From assembly GCA_946699065.1 (NCBI GenBank), contig CAMPDV010000538.1:124001-188000 (forward strand): DNA of 64,000 bases. The letters run 5' to 3'. A model generated the notes under the pieces. That model saw only the letters and a list, made by a program, of their open reading frames with translations, was not told the origin of the DNA and made no database searches. This DNA comes from Loxodes magnus (lineage: Eukaryota; Ciliophora; Karyorelictea; Loxodida; Loxodidae). Shown in pieces: positions 60,501-64,000 of the stretch; within the stretch, counting starts at the first letter, position 1, and each line of letters begins with the position of its first letter. Position numbers and translations under genes: made by a program.

Positions 60501-63500
60501 ACAAGAAGAAGATATTCGTATAAAAGACAGAAGATTCTCAGTGGTTCCATCCACAAAAAAAAATGGCGTGGTATCCATCCACGCTAAAAAAATGGTAGCA
60601 AAAACCTGGTTGAAAATCCAGGGAATGCTAAACTTTAATTACTTTTAGTTTACTATATATATATATAAAAGAGAAATACCCAAAGAGACAGTTTTAGCAT
60701 TAATTTCCATTAATTAGAATTTATCCTTACAGACATTTCTAGATATACACTTAAATTTATACTTTGCTATTTACTTCAGATACTCTATAATAATTTTTGC
60801 TTATAGCGTCTGTTTATATCTATAGCAATGCTATATTTCCAGGTTTAGCTTTTATTATTATACTTTCTATATTATAAACTCCCATTTCTGCTTATTTTTT
60901 AGTTTCTCCCTCTAAGGTTGCATTTTCATTACAAGATGATACTTAAACGTTTGAGAAATTATCTGTCTTTATAACCTGTCCAAAGATATCAGCTAAGAAA
61001 AATATTTTTTAAAATGTAGGGTATCCAGGAAGTTAGGACATCAGTTATTTTTAAGATTCGCTCTACCAACAATGAGCTAAAGCGTCATCAATTGATATAT
61101 TAGTTAATTGGTAGGCAAACGACGCTATATTATTCCCATAATAAGCTGAATTATTCTGAAATAATGGACATATTTCTTTACTATCAATACCAGGTATAAA
61201 AATAGGAAACGTCCCCTAGAAGGATATCGCTCCTCCTTCACTTCAGCTACTAAGTATAGTGTTGTTGATAAATGTGTTATTTTTGATTTAATACTCACAG
61301 CTATATAAATTGTTACATTCTAGTCTTAAAGCTCCTCCTCTTGCTGTCTACTTTTAATCTCCGGCAATTTTGTTATTCTAAAATATGTTTTTTTCAAAGG
61401 TAATATTAGCGTTTAAGCAATAGCCTGCACCTCCATATTCTTATGCTGTGCTCTACTCGAAAATGTTATTTTTTATCAAGCAGCTATAGAGGAAATTGCT
61501 ATTTATAATGGTAAAGCAAGATCCTCATTTTGACGTTTAGTTAGTGCATATACAATCGATTATGCTCACTTGAGAATCAATGGATAGGATAGCAGATCCT
61601 TAGATATTTCTGCTAAATCCATCCTTAAACTTAGAAGACTTTATATTTACTGAACTTTTTTCTATTACTAAGGCAGTATTAACGTAACTATCTAAAGTGC
61701 TTTTTTCTATATCCATTATTGAATACTTTAAATAAATAACCGAACCTTGAAGTATAGAGCTGCTATTAAAGAAAGATGCGTTATTAATAGACAAATTAGA
61801 TTACACAGCAAATATTGCCCCTCCATTTTGGTCCGCAAACATATTTTTGAAGTTTGAAAAATTTAGTATTAAATTCGAGTTCGATAGATATATAGCTCCA
61901 CCTTGACTTCCTTGTCCATTTTGGAATTAAGAGTAACTTATTTCTACATCTGAATTAAAATCACTTGAGATGAAAGCTCCATTTTAGGATATTTAGTTCT
62001 AAAAAGTTGACTCTGAAATGGAAACTTTTGAGTTGCGAATAAAAATTCCAGATGTCATATCATTAGCGTGGTTATTACTAACAGAAATATTCTTTAAACT
62101 CATTTAGCTCTGATAGATAAAAATGGAGGAAGCTTCTCCACTATTATTATATATTTAGGTATTCCAGATCTAACTTTACTTTTATTAAGAGAAATTCATA
62201 TATTGATTGATCCAGTTGAAAAAGCGTGATTTTCGAAGATAAGAGAGTTATTTAGTAAAAAGTAGGAATTCTATACATATAATATTGCTCCTTCTTCTGC
62301 CTTACACTTCGAGAAATGAGAATTATTTACGTTTAGATTACTGTCTTATTACATGAAAGTTACTCCCCCTTTACTTATTGCATAGTTATTGATGCAATTC
62401 ACTTTGTTTAAGTTTAGATCTGAAGATTGAATATGAAAAACAGCTCCTTCAACTGCCGAATTGCTTTGAAACGTCGAGTTTATGACTATAACAGTTGACA
62501 TAACAGATTTAAAAACACCTCCAATGGCAGCACTATTATTCCTACAGCTAACTTCTTATAAAGTAATATTAGTATAAGATATTGAAAATACTGCTCCATT
62601 GATGGCTTTATTACTGCCAAAACTACATTTCTAAATCAATATTATATCTCTACTTGATTCAATTACTCCTCCAGAAATTTTCGCTTCATTAGTCTAAAAT
62701 GAGCAGTTAATGATTTAATAGTTTGAAATAAGAGAGAAAACTGAAGCTCCTTTAAACCCTTTATTTCCTTCAAATCTTGAATTTTCAATAATTCCTTAAG
62801 CGTTTTTTAAGATAATTGAAAAATCAGACAAAGCATCATTTTATAGTACTGAGCAATTTTAAAAGTAGAAATAAACGCTAGAAATTTCAATCAACGATCC
62901 TTATTTTATTTAGTTACTTTGCATTAAAGTAGAAAATATGCTAATATTAGTATTTCTTGCTTATATTAGTTCATATACAGAGTTATGAAGATAAATGTTT
63001 CTATCAATAACTAAAAAGCCAACATCTAGACCAAGTACAATTGCATTAGCACTGTTAAGTTAGAAATTACACTGGTTTAGTAGTAAAGTATGAGTAAATG
63101 CTACTAGTATAATGTTGCCTTAGTTGGATGTATTGTTGCTGAAATCTAATTAACTAAGGAAAGTATTTTAACTTTATAGAACAAGGATAGATCCTTTTAA
63201 AGCTTAATTATCAGTTAACTAGCATTCAATTATACTTACATTCGATTATGATATATATAAAGTAGCTCCATTACCTGCTTGATTCATTTACATTTTGGTT
63301 TGCTTCAGTATAATATTTGACTACTGAGAATATAAATTTCCACCTTGATTTTCAGCTTTATTTCTCTTAAACTCACAGTTAAAAATAAGAACTTCTGTGT
63401 TAAGTGATCATAATCCTGCTCCACTAGCAGCCATATTTTCATATACTAGTATATTTTTTATTTCTAACTTGCTTTTTTCTAATCAAAGAAAGGCTCCTTC

Positions 63501-64000
63501 TATAGCTATATTTTAGAAAAAAATAGAGTTTTCTATATAAACATCCGAATTAAAGGCATATATGGATGCTCCTTTAATTGCTGTATTGTTCTAAGCATAA
63601 GCTTATATGACTGTAACTTTGTTAGAGTCAAAGTAAAAATTTCCATACTCAGCTCCTTTGTTATGCTTGATTCTTAAATCTTATAAAACTAGCTTTCATT
63701 TACTACTGTAAACAATACTTCCTCTATTAGCTTCATTAGCTATAAAAGTGCTGTTTATTATTAAGGTAGAAGTTTAGTCACTTAGTTAATTAAAATATAA
63801 AGCACCTCCACTTTATTTAGCCTAATTACCTGTAAAAAGGCAGTTGGAAATATAAACTAATCTGCAGTAATAAGCAAATAAAAAGCCTCCTTTCATAGTT
63901 ATTGCCTAGTTTTCTATACCAATGACATTTTCAATGCTTATTATATTTGTATTAGATACAAAAATTGCTCCTCCATCTAAAGTTAGAACTACATTTTTTA
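57544..64000 (-). CDS. Giant beta-helix (PMP-repeat) membrane protein, copy B', 5' truncated by the window and interrupted by an insertion
   Basis: Read on the minus strand from the window edge, this begins inside the GGA(I)/FxxN repeats (matching about 19,460 of copy B). It passes through the Cys-rich region, the membrane helices and a cytoplasmic tail, and ends at TGA 57544-57546 (...FSNKKYEK). The tail differs strongly from copy B but keeps short shared blocks such as LETSQ and EDQ near the end. An 840-bp mobile element sits in the Cys-rich region at 59826-60665, so this copy cannot make the full protein unless the element is removed. The frame also changes near 58,050 (a short intron or an indel). 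The stop here is the best guide to where the family ends. Confidence 0.75.
59843..60481 (+). CDS. Gag-like protein: coiled coil plus CCHC zinc knuckle
   Basis: The protein is 212 residues from ATG just after the A-run (MEQSIRLSKNQIKNAKRKAA) to TGA at 60479-60481. Residues 80-180 are Glu/Gln/Asn/Ile-rich with heptad-like spacing. The knuckle CYYCKSKWHLLQNC near residue 190 fits C-x2-C-x4-H-x4-C, and its Trp is encoded by TGA, so the element uses the host's altered code. A short basic tail follows. Architecture matches the 28-kb ORF: same size, same order and the same position within the element. Base composition is less AT-rich than the host gene. It probably binds element RNA. Confidence 0.8.
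60541..60622 (+). other. Three tandem hairpins in the element 3' region
   Basis: They are GTGG-TTCCAT-CCAC (60541-60554), GCGTGG-TATCCAT-CCACGC (60566-60584, extendable by a G.T and a T-A pair) and CCTGG-TTGAAAAT-CCAGG (60605-60622), separated by A-rich linkers. The stems are perfect and stand out in an AT-rich context. A plausible role is recognition of the RNA 3' end by a reverse transcriptase supplied in trans. Confidence 0.65.

Larger units (their letters stand above)
59811..60680 (+). mobile_element. Short gag-only retroelement-like insertion in the beta-helix gene, 15-bp target-site duplication
   Basis: The 15-bp repeat TAAAAGAGAAATACC at 59811-59825 and 60666-60680 is present once in copy B (around 22,775-22,790, reverse complement), which proves that 59826-60665 is an insertion. 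The element starts GAG then about 15 A and ATGG. It encodes a 212-aa CCHC protein, then has three consecutive hairpins, and ends in a TA repeat. There are no terminal inverted repeats and no polymerase or transposase. Excision as a ciliate internal eliminated sequence is an alternative, but the direct duplication and Gag-like ORF favour retrotransposition. Confidence 0.85.

Noticed and set aside
59826..60665. Internal eliminated sequence instead of a mobile element
   Set aside because: A 15-bp duplication, a Gag-like ORF and a second member elsewhere fit retrotransposition better. It remains possible that the element is also removed during development.
1..64000. CRISPR arrays, bacterial operons or viral genome segments
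   Set aside because: No spaced short repeats, Shine-Dalgarno-spaced gene trains or capsid/polymerase genes were seen. The tRNA intron, RBR ligases and altered code are eukaryotic.

Overview
The window is ciliate nuclear DNA, most probably from a karyorelict such as a Loxodes relative. It is very AT-rich and carries eukaryotic tRNA genes, one type with an intron. Large proteins only become readable when TAA and TAG are read as glutamine and TGA as tryptophan inside genes, with TGA also used as the stop. This matches NCBI translation table 27 (karyorelict nuclear code). Table 28 (Condylostoma) is the main alternative. Under this code no frame is ever closed by TAA or TAG, so genes were called from domains, codon texture (preference for G in the first codon position) and agreement between repeat copies, not from open length.

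Region by region: 1-8.2 kb and 46.0-54.6 kb are two arms of a diverged inverted duplication (block A). Each arm has a tRNA-Ser(GCT), a 1.46 k-residue NACHT/STAND-type NTPase gene, and a second unidentified gene (G) that starts about 100 bp away in the opposite direction. A truncated third NTPase copy lies at 13.9-15.5 kb. 17.96-25.6 kb holds a giant predicted beta-helix membrane protein with chlamydial-PMP-like GGA(I)/FxxN repeats (block B). Its inverted partner fills 57.5-64 kb and runs off the window. A small deleted remnant of the same family lies at 32.6-33.2 kb. The block order is A, B, A', B' and not the mirror order A, B, B', A', so the two blocks were not inverted as one unit.

The centre (27.5-45.6 kb) is mostly single copy. 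It has two RBR-type E3 ubiquitin ligases (30.3-31.3 kb and 36.0-37.8 kb), two tRNA-Tyr(GTA) copies in a short duplication, and four genes I cannot name: a 569-aa helical protein, a gene of about 208 aa, a 1,679-aa multi-pass membrane protein and a 265-aa protein. The RBR genes and the 265-aa gene need very short GT-AG introns (22-34 nt) to read through. The larger unnamed genes read without introns.

Two compact mobile elements of about 0.9 kb are the most notable find. Each has one ORF with a predicted coiled coil followed by a retroviral-type CCHC zinc knuckle, 15-16 bp target-site duplications, an A-run at the 5' end, and a hairpin near the 3' end whose loop begins TTGAAA. One lies in intergenic DNA at 27.6-28.5 kb. 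The other interrupts the second beta-helix gene at 59.8-60.7 kb. They look like short retroelements mobilised by machinery located elsewhere. Most of the rest (8.2-13.9, 15.5-17.9, 31.4-32.5, 45.6-46.0 and 54.6-57.5 kb) is AT-rich DNA in which I could not support a gene.
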